From: Aquamicrobium lusatiense
GTDB taxonomy: Bacteria; Pseudomonadota; Alphaproteobacteria; Rhizobiales; Rhizobiaceae
Length of the DNA: 64,000 nt
Direction of reading: 5' to 3'
Assembly (NCBI RefSeq): GCF_014201615.1
Contig: NZ_JACHEU010000001.1
Location: 1,073,631-1,137,630, forward strand
Every line of letters begins with the position of its first letter. Position 1 is the first letter of the stretch. Of the stretch, positions 35,899-44,044 are shown piece after piece. The notes beneath the pieces were generated by a model, which saw only the letters and a program-made list of their open reading frames with translations, did not search any database and was not told where the DNA came from. A program made the position numbers and the translations under genes.

Positions 35899-36492
35899 TC
35901 AGGTCGGTATCTGGATGCCAAGCAACGCCTGAAGGGTGAATATGACGATCAGCGAGGCAACGAACATGCCCGCAAACACAGCGGAGCCGATCGCAGCTCC
36001 CTTGCCAATGGCGGCGTTGGTCATCCGCCAGCTCAGCACCATGGCGATGATGAACAGCAGCAACGCTGCCAGCATGATCGTGTCGACCGCACGAGGCATG
36101 AAAAGCTTCAGAAGAGTGCCGGGCAGTTGCAGCCATGCGATGATGGCCGACGCCCAGTTGCTGGCCACCACATAGTGCACGAAGCGGTTGCCGATACCGG
36201 CATAAGGCGCCACCAGAGCCAGGCCGACCAGAGGCAGGATCCAGCTTCCCAGGTCGACTACGGCCAATCGTATCGCCATTGAAAAACGGGCTGAAACGGA
36301 AAGCGGGTCGGCAATGTCGTTTGCCACTGCAACCCAGCCGATGATCAGGGCCGGAGCCGCAACCAGCAGAGCCTGAAAAGAGTTCCAGAAACCTTCCGCC
36401 GACAGGTCGAGCAGCCGCAACCCGTCCGGCTTGCCCGTCATGAGGCGCCATGCACCGGCAAGCGATCTCTGAATTTCGTCTGCCGGCAGCAT
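35899..36492 (-). CDS. Predicted membrane protein of unknown function beside dapE
   Basis: 197-residue integral membrane protein that I cannot assign to a characterised family. It has about five hydrophobic segments: ALLVAAPALIIGWVAVA, LGSWILPLVGLALVAPY, a shorter one near WASAIIAWLQLPG, TIMLAALLLFIIAMVLSW, and AVFAGMFVASLIVIFTLQAL. There are no conserved polar or catalytic motifs. Its start lies 4 bases after the dapE stop on the same strand, so it is probably co-transcribed with dapE. From memory, similar proteins sit beside dapE in other rhizobia. Confidence 0.75.
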   Translation of the reverse strand: MLPADEIQRSLAGAWRLMTGKPDGLRLLDLSAEGFWNSFQALLVAAPALIIGWVAVANDIADPLSVSARFSMAIRLAVVDLGSWILPLVGLALVAPYAGIGNRFVHYVVASNWASAIIAWLQLPGTLLKLFMPRAVDTIMLAALLLFIIAMVLSWRMTNAAIGKGAAIGSAVFAGMFVASLIVIFTLQALLGIQIPT

Positions 36493-36496
36493 GGTT

Positions 36497-37690
36497 TCAG
36501 TGCTCTCCGAACCAGTTTCCGATGAACTGCCTGTATATGCGCGTCAGCGTTTCCAGATCGGCCAGCGGCACCCGCTCATCGACCATATGCATGGTCTGCC
36601 CGACAAGGCCGAATTCGACGACCGGGCAGTAATCCTTGATGAAGCGCGCGTCCGAGGTGCCGCCGGAGGTGGACAGGGCAGGGCGGTTTGCAGTGACGCT
36701 CTCGACCGAGCGGGCAAGCGTCCCGATCAGTTTCTCATCATGGGTGAGGAAGACGTGGCTTGGATTGTCGCGCCACACCAGCTCGAACTCGACGGGTTCC
36801 TTGCGGCCCTTGCGATATTTGCGGCGGCGGCTGGCTGCATCGAGGCGATTGTGGATTTCCGCCTGCAGGCTTTCGACGCTCCAGTTGTCGTTGAAGCGCA
36901 CGTTGAAGGCCGCCGTCGCGCGCTGTGGGATGACGTTGGTCGCCGCGTTGCCGACATCGACCGAGGTGACTTCCAGATTGGTGGACTGGAAGCGTTCGGT
37001 GCCGGTGTCGAATTCGGGAGACAGCAATGCATCGACAAGCGTCATCAGCCCGCGCACCGGATTGTCGGCAAGATGCGGATAGGCGGCATGGCCCTGCCGT
37101 CCCAGAACCGTCAGCGTCGCCGACAGGGAGCCCCGCCGGCCGACCTTGATCATGTCTCCCAGCCGGTCGGGGTTCGTTGGCTCGCCGACGATGCAGGCAT
37201 CCCATGTCTCGCCTTTTGCGGCAGCCCATTGCAGCAGCTTGACGGTGCCGTTGATGGCGGGGCCTTCCTCGTCTCCGGTGATCAGCATCGAGACCTTGCC
37301 GCGGGGCGCGTTTCCATCTGCGATGGAGCGCGCGAGCGCGGCAATGAAACAGGCGATGCCGCCCTTCATGTCGACGGCGCCGCGCCCATACATCTCGCCA
37401 TTGGCGATGTGGGCGGCAAAGGGCGGATGCGACCACGCGCTCTCGTCGCCGACGGGCACGACGTCGGTGTGCCCCGCAAACATCAGGTGGGGCCCTTCGC
37501 CGGCGCGGCTGGCATATAGATTTTCAATGTCGGGCGTGCCGCTTTCGGAAAACACCGGCCGTTCCACGGTGAAGCCGAGTGGCTCCAGCATTTCCTGAAG
37601 TGCGGCCAGCGCTCCGCCTTCCGCGGGGGTGACGGAGGGGCAGCGAAGCAGGGCGGCGAGATTTTCAGCGGGATCGACAGGAAGCTTCAT
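36497..37690 (-). CDS. dapE: Succinyl-diaminopimelate desuccinylase
   Basis: 397-residue M20 metallopeptidase-family enzyme of lysine and meso-diaminopimelate synthesis. It hydrolyses N-succinyl-LL-DAP, the product derived from the DapD step encoded about 2 kb upstream. Metal and catalytic motifs are LMFAGHTDVVPVGD, GRGAVDMKGGIACF and LITGDEEGPAINGT. The dimerisation domain (about residues 185-300) and a late metal His region (STSGGTSDARFI) are intact. The start at 37690 (MKLPVDPAENL) fits the family; an ATG at 37702 in the same frame is possible, and neither has a strong SD. Confidence 0.95.
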   Translation of the reverse strand: MKLPVDPAENLAALLRCPSVTPAEGGALAALQEMLEPLGFTVERPVFSESGTPDIENLYASRAGEGPHLMFAGHTDVVPVGDESAWSHPPFAAHIANGEMYGRGAVDMKGGIACFIAALARSIADGNAPRGKVSMLITGDEEGPAINGTVKLLQWAAAKGETWDACIVGEPTNPDRLGDMIKVGRRGSLSATLTVLGRQGHAAYPHLADNPVRGLMTLVDALLSPEFDTGTERFQSTNLEVTSVDVGNAATNVIPQRATAAFNVRFNDNWSVESLQAEIHNRLDAASRRRKYRKGRKEPVEFELVWRDNPSHVFLTHDEKLIGTLARSVESVTANRPALSTSGGTSDARFIKDYCPVVEFGLVGQTMHMVDERVPLADLETLTRIYRQFIGNWFGEH

Positions 37691-37729
37691 GGCGCCAGCC
37701 ATAATGTATTTTATACCGAAGTGGAATGA

Positions 37730-38101
37730 TCAGGCAGGCGAGTCCGGATACCGGCCATATCGGTTGGGGCCGGGCTGGCCCGGAAACAGGCACAGCACCA
37801 GAAAGACCACGAGCGATATCACCGGAACGAACAGAATGAGGGCCGCGAGGCCCGGCTTGTCGAGGTCGTGCAGCCGCTTCACCGCAAGCGCTATATTGGA
37901 CCAGAGAGAGGCAATAAAGGCGATGAGAGCCAGCATGGACCACATCACGCTTTCGGGAGAGCCTTCCGGAGAGAGCAGGAAGCGGTACAGCGGAAAAGCC
38001 TGCACAACCGCAACCAGCAACCCGCCGAGAAAAAAGGCAGCCCGGCCGACACGCCCGGAGACGCTGAAGAAGAGCCAGATGAATTTCTGTTTTTCAGGCA
38101 C
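37730..38101 (-). CDS. DUF805 membrane protein
   Basis: 123-residue DUF805 (YhaH-like) protein. It starts WLFFSVSGRVGRAAFFLGG (the family FxGRxxRxxF pattern), has about four hydrophobic segments, and carries the characteristic VKRLHDLDKPGLAAL loop between them. The C-terminus GQPGPNRYGRYPDSP matches the usual GxxGxNxYG ending. Function unknown. It lies between dapE and the DUF4282 gene on the same strand, 73 bases after the latter; that gap carries a hairpin. Confidence 0.88.
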   Translation of the reverse strand: MPEKQKFIWLFFSVSGRVGRAAFFLGGLLVAVVQAFPLYRFLLSPEGSPESVMWSMLALIAFIASLWSNIALAVKRLHDLDKPGLAALILFVPVISLVVFLVLCLFPGQPGPNRYGRYPDSPA

Positions 38102-38121
38102 TGCCTACCATTCTGTGGCTG

Positions 38122-38142
38122 GTGGAGGGGTTTCCCCTCCAC
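38122..38142 (-). promoter_or_regulatory. Perfect hairpin between DUF4282 and DUF805 genes
   Basis: GTGGAGGGG (38122-38130) and CCCCTCCAC (38134-38142) form a 9-bp stem with a 3-base loop. It lacks a T-run on the minus strand, so termination would be weak; partial attenuation or mRNA end protection is more likely. It lies 32 bases past the DUF4282 stop. Confidence 0.5.
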
Positions 38143-38174
38143 AGGATCCGGATACCGTCTGAGGTTTTGAGGTA

Positions 38175-38471
38175 TCAGATGCGCTGCTGAGGGTCGCCGC
38201 TGCGACGGGCAAGGCTGTCGCGGATCTGGCCGAGACGATCATACATGCCGAAGATGACGATGTAGATCTCGCATGCCACACGCCACATCAACAGGGAGAA
38301 GATCGCGATCACCAGATACAGGATCCCCTGAAGTGGCATTCCGTTGAACAGCGCCGCAAGAAAACCTCCGATTCCGCCCAGCACGCACACCACAATGCCG
38401 ATCCAGTAGGCAATCTTGATGACGGCGGTCGTTACCAGCTTTTCAAATCCGAACAGGTCGCTGAGCTGCAT
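38175..38471 (-). CDS. DUF4282 small membrane protein
   Basis: 98-residue protein with two membrane segments: VIKIAYWIGIVVCVLGGIGGFLAA and ILYLVIAIFSLLMWRVACEIYIV. It matches the DUF4282 pattern, including the RVxCE stretch at the end of helix 2. Function unknown. The ATG at 38471 (MQLSDLFGFEKLV) has GGAGAGGG just upstream; the longer frame to 38570 overlaps dapD and was not used. It follows dapD by 49 bases on the same strand. Confidence 0.85.
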   Translation of the reverse strand: MQLSDLFGFEKLVTTAVIKIAYWIGIVVCVLGGIGGFLAALFNGMPLQGILYLVIAIFSLLMWRVACEIYIVIFGMYDRLGQIRDSLARRSGDPQQRI

Positions 38472-38520
38472 TTCCCTCTCCTGAATATTCCTGATTGAAG
38501 TGCTTATACGAAGCCCTGCG

Positions 38521-39375
38521 TCAGTCGCGCAGCAGTTCGTTGATCGAGGTCTTCGAACGGGTCCTTTCATCGACGCGCTTGACGATCACCGCGCAGTAAA
38601 GGCCCGGACCTGGCTCGCCATTCGGCAGCGGCTTGCCCGGCATTGTGCCGGCCACCACCACTGAATAGGGCGGGACTTCGCCATAGAACACCTCGCCGGT
38701 GGCTCGGTCGACGATCTTCGTCGACTTGCCGATGAACACGCCCATGCCGAGCACGGAGCCTTCGCGCACGATGCAGCCCTCGACCACTTCCGAACGTGCA
38801 CCGATGAAACAGTTGTCCTCGATGATGGTGGGGCCTGCCTGCATCGGCTCCAGCACGCCGCCAATGCCGACGCCGCCCGAAAGATGCACATTCCTGCCGA
38901 TCTGCGCGCAGGAGCCGACCGTCGCCCATGTGTCGACCATGGTGCCGGCGTCGACATAGGCGCCGAGATTGACGAAGGACGGCATCAAAATGACGCCGGG
39001 CGCCACATAGGCGGAGCGGCGCACCACGCAGTTGGGCACGGCGCGGAAACCTGCCTTCTCGAAATCGATCGCGCCCCAGCCGTCGAACTTGGAGGGAACC
39101 TTGTCCCACCATGTCGATTCGCCCGGACCGCCCCTGACGATCTCCATCGGGTTGAGGCGGAAGGAAAGCAGCACGGCCTTTTTGAGCCACTGATTGACGT
39201 GCCAGGAGCCGTCGGTCTGCTTTTCGGCGACACGCGCTTCGCCGCCATCGAGAAGGCGCAACGCTGTTTCCACCGCATCTCGAACCTCTCCGCGTGTCGA
39301 GATCGATATGCTTTCGCGATCTTCAAAGGCCTGATCTATGGTCTTTTCGAGGTTTGCCAGATCGGGCTTCGGCAT
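38521..39375 (-). CDS. dapD: 2,3,4,5-tetrahydropyridine-2,6-dicarboxylate N-succinyltransferase
   Basis: 284-residue left-handed beta-helix (hexapeptide repeat) trimer that succinylates tetrahydrodipicolinate in lysine/DAP synthesis. Visible features are [23 protein letters not shown] before the repeats, [55 protein letters not shown] and the C-terminal loop [17 protein letters not shown]. It shares strand and neighbourhood with dapE, so both succinylase-pathway genes are close. It is divergent from the LOG-family gene across a 130-base region that should hold both promoters. Confidence 0.97.
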   Translation of the reverse strand: MPKPDLANLEKTIDQAFEDRESISISTRGEVRDAVETALRLLDGGEARVAEKQTDGSWHVNQWLKKAVLLSFRLNPMEIVRGGPGESTWWDKVPSKFDGWGAIDFEKAGFRAVPNCVVRRSAYVAPGVILMPSFVNLGAYVDAGTMVDTWATVGSCAQIGRNVHLSGGVGIGGVLEPMQAGPTIIEDNCFIGARSEVVEGCIVREGSVLGMGVFIGKSTKIVDRATGEVFYGEVPPYSVVVAGTMPGKPLPNGEPGPGLYCAVIVKRVDERTRSKTSINELLRD

Positions 39376-39505
39376 CTATTGCTCCTGCACGCGCTTTGAA
39401 GGGGTTGTTCTTAACCGGTTGGAAAGCCGGGCGGACCCTATTTGAAGGTATGAAGAGGGTCAATTGCGGTGGTGCTCAGAAACTGCCGGCATTTTGGGAA
39501 ATCGG

Positions 39506-40348
39506 ATGATGAATCCAGAAGAAAAGACAGGCTGGACGCCTCTGCCGCACTCAGACGAGGATCTGGAACGGATGCGCAGCGTCCCGGATACGCCCCAGAC
39601 CCGCGCGGCGACCTATCGTCTTGCCTGGGACGACGAGGATTTCATGACGCGGCGCGAATTGCGGCCGGTGCGTCTGCAGCTCGAACTGCTCAAGCCCGAA
39701 ATGATTCTGGCTGAGCGCGGCATACGCTCGACGGTGATTCTCTTCGGCGGCGCGCGCCTGCCCGAACCGGGCGGCGAGGCATGGGCCGCCAAGAACGAGA
39801 CGCAGAAGCGCAATCTCGAACTCAACAGCGTCTATTATGACGAGGCCCGCAAGTTTGCGCGCCTGTGCTCGCAACATTCGGCGGCCACCTACTATCGCGA
39901 ATTCGTGGTGGTGACGGGCGGCGGGCCGGGTGTGATGGAAGCCGGCAACCGCGGCGCCGACGATGTCGGCGCGCCCTCCATCGGGCTCAACATCGTGCTG
40001 CCGCACGAGCAGGCGCCAAATCCTTATGTGACGCCGGAGCTGTGCTTCAACTTCCACTACTTCGCGATCCGCAAGATGCATTTCGTCATGCGGGCAAAGG
40101 CCGTCGCGGTCTTCCCCGGCGGCTTCGGCACCATGGACGAATTCTTCGAGACCCTGACGCTGATCCAGACCGGTCGCATGGAGCGTGTGCCGGTCATCCT
40201 GTTCGGCAAGGACTTCTGGCACAAAGCCATCGACCTCGAATTCCTCGCCGAACAGGGCACGATCAGCCCCGGCGATCAGGACATCATCGATTTCGTGGAT
40301 ACCGCCGACGAGGCTTGGGAGATCATCAGGAAATTCTACAGGCTTTGA
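39506..40348 (+). CDS. LOG-family protein (lysine decarboxylase-like, TIGR00730)
   Basis: 280-residue member of the LOG/YgdH superfamily, whose studied members are cytokinin riboside or nucleotide 5'-monophosphate phosphoribohydrolases, despite older lysine decarboxylase labels. The defining motifs are VVTGGGPGVMEAGNRGA and VFPGGFGTMDEFFETLTL (PGGxGTxxE with catalytic Glu). The N-terminal 80 residues are an extension found in the larger rhizobial form. The ATG at 39506 (MMNPEEKTG) is preferred; an ATG at 39509 is equally possible, and the frame from 39464 lacks an SD. Convergent with the DUF817 gene. Confidence 0.9.
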   Translation: MMNPEEKTGWTPLPHSDEDLERMRSVPDTPQTRAATYRLAWDDEDFMTRRELRPVRLQLELLKPEMILAERGIRSTVILFGGARLPEPGGEAWAAKNETQKRNLELNSVYYDEARKFARLCSQHSAATYYREFVVVTGGGPGVMEAGNRGADDVGAPSIGLNIVLPHEQAPNPYVTPELCFNFHYFAIRKMHFVMRAKAVAVFPGGFGTMDEFFETLTLIQTGRMERVPVILFGKDFWHKAIDLEFLAEQGTISPGDQDIIDFVDTADEAWEIIRKFYRL

Positions 40349-40352
40349 GGCC

Positions 40353-41267
40353 TTACGTCATTTCCTTCATATCGGCGGCGGCGGGGCTTTCCCGCCGGTC
40401 TTCCGCAACATATGGCCTCGGCCGGTGAACGAGTGTCACCAGCACGACGGATATGATCATCAGCAGATACCACGATCCGAGCTTGCCCAGCGAAACCGGC
40501 ACCCATGCGTCGTGCTGGTTGGGATAAAGCCATGCCCGGGACCATGTGCCTATGTTCTCCGCGATCCAGATGAACAGCGCCGTCAGCAGGAAGGCGACCA
40601 GCAGCGGCATCTTATGCCGGAAGCGGAAAACGCGGTAATGCATGGTCGTGCGCCAGTAGAGCGCGAAGGTGGCCGCAAACAGCAGCCAGCGAATGTCCCA
40701 CAGGAAGTGGTGGGAGAAGAAGTTGACGTAGATGGCCCCGGCCAGGACGACGGTCGTCCATAGCGGCGGATAGTGGTTCAGCCGGATGTCGAAAATGCGG
40801 TTGATTCGCGCCATGTAGGAGCCGACGGCGGCGTACATGAAGCCTGAAAACAGCGGAACGCCGCCGATCCGGAAGAAATTCGCTTCGGGATAGACCCATG
40901 AGCCGGCATGGGTCTTGAACACTTCCATTGCCGTGCCAACGACGTGGAAGATGAGAATGACCTTGGCCTCCTCCCATGCCTCGAGCCTGAAGATCAGCAT
41001 CGCGAGCTGGATGAGAATGGCGGACAGGAACAGGAAATCGTAGCGGGTGACGAGCCCGGCATCCCCTTCGGGCCACAGCCAGCGGGTCAGGATCAGCAGC
41101 CCCAGCATCGCGCCGCCGAAAAGGCAGGCCCACGCCTGTTTCAGCCCGAACACGAGAAATTCAATGAGCGCATCGCTGATGCGATGACGCGGCAGGCCGG
41201 CGAGGAAGCGATGCGCTGCCGCGTCAATGCGTTTCTCAAGACCCGTGAAATGCCTATCTGGCTGCAA
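40353..41267 (-). CDS. DUF817 (YoaT-like) membrane protein
   Basis: 304-residue integral membrane protein of the DUF817 family with about seven hydrophobic segments. Recognisable stretches are FLVFGLKQAWACLFGGAML, FHVVGTAMEVFKTHAGSWVYPE and GSYMARINRIFDIRL. Function unknown. Translation seems to start at TTG 41267 (MQPDRHFTGLEKRID), which overlaps the end of the pyrimidine nucleotidase gene by 14 bases and suggests translational coupling on one minus-strand transcript. It is convergent with the LOG gene, with only 4 bases between stops. Confidence 0.85.
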   Translation of the reverse strand: MQPDRHFTGLEKRIDAAAHRFLAGLPRHRISDALIEFLVFGLKQAWACLFGGAMLGLLILTRWLWPEGDAGLVTRYDFLFLSAILIQLAMLIFRLEAWEEAKVILIFHVVGTAMEVFKTHAGSWVYPEANFFRIGGVPLFSGFMYAAVGSYMARINRIFDIRLNHYPPLWTTVVLAGAIYVNFFSHHFLWDIRWLLFAATFALYWRTTMHYRVFRFRHKMPLLVAFLLTALFIWIAENIGTWSRAWLYPNQHDAWVPVSLGKLGSWYLLMIISVVLVTLVHRPRPYVAEDRRESPAAADMKEMT

Positions 41268-41958
41268 TTATTTTTTCCAGAAAGCCGGCCAGATCATCGG
41301 TGACATAGTCGACGTCGTCTTCGTGATCCGGATCGCTTTCCCATATTTCGGAGAAGGTAGGCTCGAAATTGTTGGGCACCACGAGAACCGTGGTCATGCC
41401 CATCTGCTTCGGCACGGCGAGATTGCGGGCGATGTCCTCGAACATCACGGCATTGTCGCCGATCACGGAGTGGAGCGAGGTAAATTTCTCGTAGGTCCTG
41501 ACGTCCGGCTTGGGGGTCAGGTCGGCGGCGACGATGTCGAATATGTCGTCGAAATGGTCGAGAATGCCGAGCTGGCGCGCGGCGCGCTCCGCATGCGTGC
41601 GGTCTCCGTTGGTGAAGATGAAGCGGCGGCCCGGCAACTGGTGGATGGCTGCGCCCAGAACCGGATCCGGCACGAGCCACGAATAGTCGATGTCGTGGAC
41701 CTTCATGAGGAAGTCGTCGGGATCGATGTTGTAGCGCTTCATCAGCCCGTTGAGCGTGGTGCCGTGTTCCCGGTAGAGTTCCTTCTGGAGCACGCGCGCA
41801 TCTTCGCGCGACAATGTCAGCAGTTCCGATACATAGGATGTCATCCGCACATCGATCTGCGAGAACAGATTAGTGTGGTGCGGATAGAGCGTGTTGTCCA
41901 AGTCGAACACCCAGTCGGTGACGTGGGCAAATCTGGAAGCGTCTGGAATCTGTGTCAT
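41254..41958 (-). CDS. HAD-family pyrimidine 5'-nucleotidase (TIGR01993 type)
   Basis: 234-residue haloacid dehalogenase-fold phosphatase with motif I DWVFDLDNTLYPHHTNL (nucleophile Asp in DLDNT), motif II FIFTNGDRTHAERAARQLG, and motifs III/IV in LTPKPDVRTYEKF and VMFEDIARNLAVPKQMG. This group contains the yeast Sdt1-like pyrimidine nucleotidases. The ATG at 41958 (MTQIPDASRF) fits family members; the upstream frame extends through the divergent cyclase gene as a shadow. In rhizobia it usually lies next to argB; here the cyclase gene lies between. Confidence 0.9.
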   Translation of the reverse strand: MTQIPDASRFAHVTDWVFDLDNTLYPHHTNLFSQIDVRMTSYVSELLTLSREDARVLQKELYREHGTTLNGLMKRYNIDPDDFLMKVHDIDYSWLVPDPVLGAAIHQLPGRRFIFTNGDRTHAERAARQLGILDHFDDIFDIVAADLTPKPDVRTYEKFTSLHSVIGDNAVMFEDIARNLAVPKQMGMTTVLVVPNNFEPTFSEIWESDPDHEDDVDYVTDDLAGFLEKIIAAR

Positions 41959-42117
41959 GATCGGCCTTATGGCATAAAATCCAATTGCTGGGTGTATATT
42001 CATCAACCGTTCAGGCACGATGAAGTCCATACACGAACTGGTGGGGCAAATTTTTGCCAGCATGGAAATCTGAAGTTCAGAACTTGTTGCCATAAGACCG
42101 GCAATCGAGGGGTGGGT

Positions 42118-42885
42118 ATGCGTCGTGTAATCTTCAAGGGCTTTTGCGTAGCGGTCGCCTCGGCGGGCGGCTCCGTCCTTGTTGCCGCGCTGGTGTTGTC
42201 GTTTTTCGACGCCACCGTCGGCAGCCTGGGCCTTTTGATGTGCATCGTGTGTCCTCTCGTCATCGCCTGGCCGGCGAGCGCCCACATGTTCTGGCAGAAC
42301 GAGAAGCTTCAGGCGGCCCATCGCGATCTGTCGCGCGCACATGCCCAGCTTGCAGCGGCGCATCGGCGTCTGGCGGAGAAGGCGCGCCATGATGACATGA
42401 CCGGCATGCTCAACCGCGAAAGCTTCTTCGGCGTTCTGGAGCGCTCGCGCCGGAAGACCGACTCCGGCGCCCTGCTGATCATCGATGCCGACCATTTCAA
42501 GTCGATCAACGACCGGTTCGGCCATCTGGCCGGCGATGAGGCGCTGCTCCAGATCGTGGCTGCCCTGCGCGGCGGCGTGCGCAGCGGCGATGTGCTTGGC
42601 CGCATCGGCGGCGAAGAATTCGCGGCTTTTCTCGTGGGGGCGAATGCGGAAGAAGCAACCCGCGTTGCCGAGCGTATCCGCCAGCAGGTGGAGATGATCC
42701 GCTTCCGCGTCGAAGGCGACCGGATAATTCCGCTCACCGTTTCCATCGGGGGCACCGTCTGCGTGCCGGGTGCAAGCGTTTCGGAAATGATGCGCGCGGC
42801 AGACCGGCGGCTCTACGAAGCCAAGAACCGGGGCCGCAATCTGGTGATCTTCGGTTCCGACAAGAAGGACACCGAGGCGGCCTGA
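42118..42885 (+). CDS. Diguanylate cyclase with short membrane sensor
   Basis: 255-residue c-di-GMP synthase. Two membrane helices (about residues 8-32 and 36-55) are followed by a short coiled coil (LQAAHRDLSRAHAQLAAAHRR) and a GGDEF domain at about 90-250. The active-site motif is GRIGGEEFAAF, the GGEEF variant that is normally active. DDMTGMLNRESFF and DADHFKSINDRFGHLAGDEAL carry the metal and substrate residues. No RxxD inhibitory site was seen just before GGEEF; the preceding residues are RSGDVLGRI, so RSGD at the -8 position could fit. The periplasmic loop is tiny, so ligand sensing is unlikely to be periplasmic. Confidence 0.92.
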   Translation: MRRVIFKGFCVAVASAGGSVLVAALVLSFFDATVGSLGLLMCIVCPLVIAWPASAHMFWQNEKLQAAHRDLSRAHAQLAAAHRRLAEKARHDDMTGMLNRESFFGVLERSRRKTDSGALLIIDADHFKSINDRFGHLAGDEALLQIVAALRGGVRSGDVLGRIGGEEFAAFLVGANAEEATRVAERIRQQVEMIRFRVEGDRIIPLTVSIGGTVCVPGASVSEMMRAADRRLYEAKNRGRNLVIFGSDKKDTEAA

Positions 42886-42912
42886 AAGCGCCGCATTGTG
42901 CCGGAGTGTTTC

Positions 42913-43002
42913 CCGGAAAAGTGGAAACGCTTTTCCGGTTCGGAAACGCGACAAACCAAAGACTTCGAGCCGTTCAGTGATTCCGTGAAGCACTGAACGG
43001 CT
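42913..43002. repeat. Composite palindromic intergenic repeat
   Basis: There are two adjacent inverted repeats: CCGGAAAAG (42913-42921) with CTTTTCCGG (42930-42938), and AGCCGTTCAGTG (42968-42979) with CACTGAACGGCT (42991-43002, perfect 12 bp, 11-base loop). GTTTCC and GGAAAC flank the first. The design and the GGAAAAGTGGAAACG core recall dispersed palindromes of Mesorhizobium and relatives. It lies between the convergent cyclase and argB genes, ahead of a separate terminator. Confidence 0.6.
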
Positions 43003-43010
43003 CTAGACAG

Positions 43011-43047
43011 AAAAAACGCCACCTGAAACAATTCCGGTGGCGTTTCC
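43011..43047. terminator. Bidirectional terminator between diguanylate cyclase and argB
   Basis: AAACGCCACC (43014-43023) and GGTGGCGTTT (43036-43045) form a 10-bp stem. An A-run precedes it, which gives a T-run for the minus strand serving as the argB exit side from the other direction, and TTT closes the stem on the plus strand. It lies 12 bases from the argB stop at 43059. Confidence 0.75.
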
Positions 43048-43058
43048 CAAAAAAGCTG

Positions 43059-43952
43059 TCAGGGCACGATCAGCGTGCCCGCGCCATGTTCCGTGAACAG
43101 TTCGAGCAGCACGGAATGGGCGGTCTTGCCATTGAGGATGACCACGCCTTCCACGCCGCGCTCGATCGCCTCGATGCAGGTTTCCACCTTGGGGATCATG
43201 CCGCCGGAAATGGTGCCGTCGGCGATCAGCTTGCGCGCCTGCGACACGGTCAGCTCGTCGATCAGCTTCTTGTCCTTGTCGAGCACGCCGGGCACGTCGG
43301 TCAGGAACAGAAGGCGGGTGGCGTTGAGCGCGCCCGCTATGGCGCCGGCGAAGGTGTCGGCGTTGATGTTGTATGTGTGGCCGTCGCGGCCGGGCGCGAC
43401 CGGGGCGATCACCGGGATCATTTCCGAGCGGGCCAGAAGGTCGAGCAGGGTGCGGTCGACTTCCACCGGTTCACCGACAAAGCCGAGATCCAGCACACGC
43501 TCGATGTTGGAATCGGGGTCCTTCACGGTCTTGCGCGCCTTCTGGGCGAAGACCATGTTGCCGTCCTTGCCGCACAGGCCGATGGCCCATTCGCCTTCGG
43601 CGTTGATGAGGGCGACGATCTCCTTGTTGATCGAGCCGGCCAGGACCATCTCGACGATCTCGACAGTCTTCTGGTCGGTGACGCGCAGGCCCCCCTCGAA
43701 TTTGGATTCGATGCCCATGCGCTCCAGCATGGAGCCGATCTGCGGACCGCCGCCATGCACGACGATCGGGTTGACGCCCGACTGTTTGAGCAGGGCGATG
43801 TCGCGGGCGAAGGCGCGGCCGAGTTCGATGTTGCCCATGGCATGGCCGCCATATTTCACCACCACGGTCTTGTTCTCGTAGCGCTGCATGTAAGGCAGCG
43901 CCCGCGAAAGAAGCGCTGCCTGCATTTCGGCGTTGGCGTCCGGTTCCGTCAT
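43059..43952 (-). CDS. argB: Acetylglutamate kinase
   Basis: 297-residue amino acid kinase of arginine synthesis, phosphorylating N-acetylglutamate. Motifs are [13 protein letters not shown] (phosphate loop), [42 protein letters not shown] (catalytic Asp region) and [14 protein letters not shown]. The N-terminal extension [16 protein letters not shown] is typical of arginine-inhibited hexameric forms. The ATG at 43952 ([11 protein letters not shown]) matches rhizobial proteins; an ATG at 43967 is possible. In many rhizobia engB and yidC lie directly upstream; here the upstream neighbour is an MFS gene. Confidence 0.96.
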   Translation of the reverse strand: MTEPDANAEMQAALLSRALPYMQRYENKTVVVKYGGHAMGNIELGRAFARDIALLKQSGVNPIVVHGGGPQIGSMLERMGIESKFEGGLRVTDQKTVEIVEMVLAGSINKEIVALINAEGEWAIGLCGKDGNMVFAQKARKTVKDPDSNIERVLDLGFVGEPVEVDRTLLDLLARSEMIPVIAPVAPGRDGHTYNINADTFAGAIAGALNATRLLFLTDVPGVLDKDKKLIDELTVSQARKLIADGTISGGMIPKVETCIEAIERGVEGVVILNGKTAHSVLLELFTEHGAGTLIVP

Positions 43953-44044
43953 TCGTCCAGTTCCCATGGCTTGAAGGGTCGGCGCGTCTTAGCTGGAAAC
44001 CGGGGCGCGGGCAAATGTCATGAGCGGCGATCGCTGCCGTTTTC

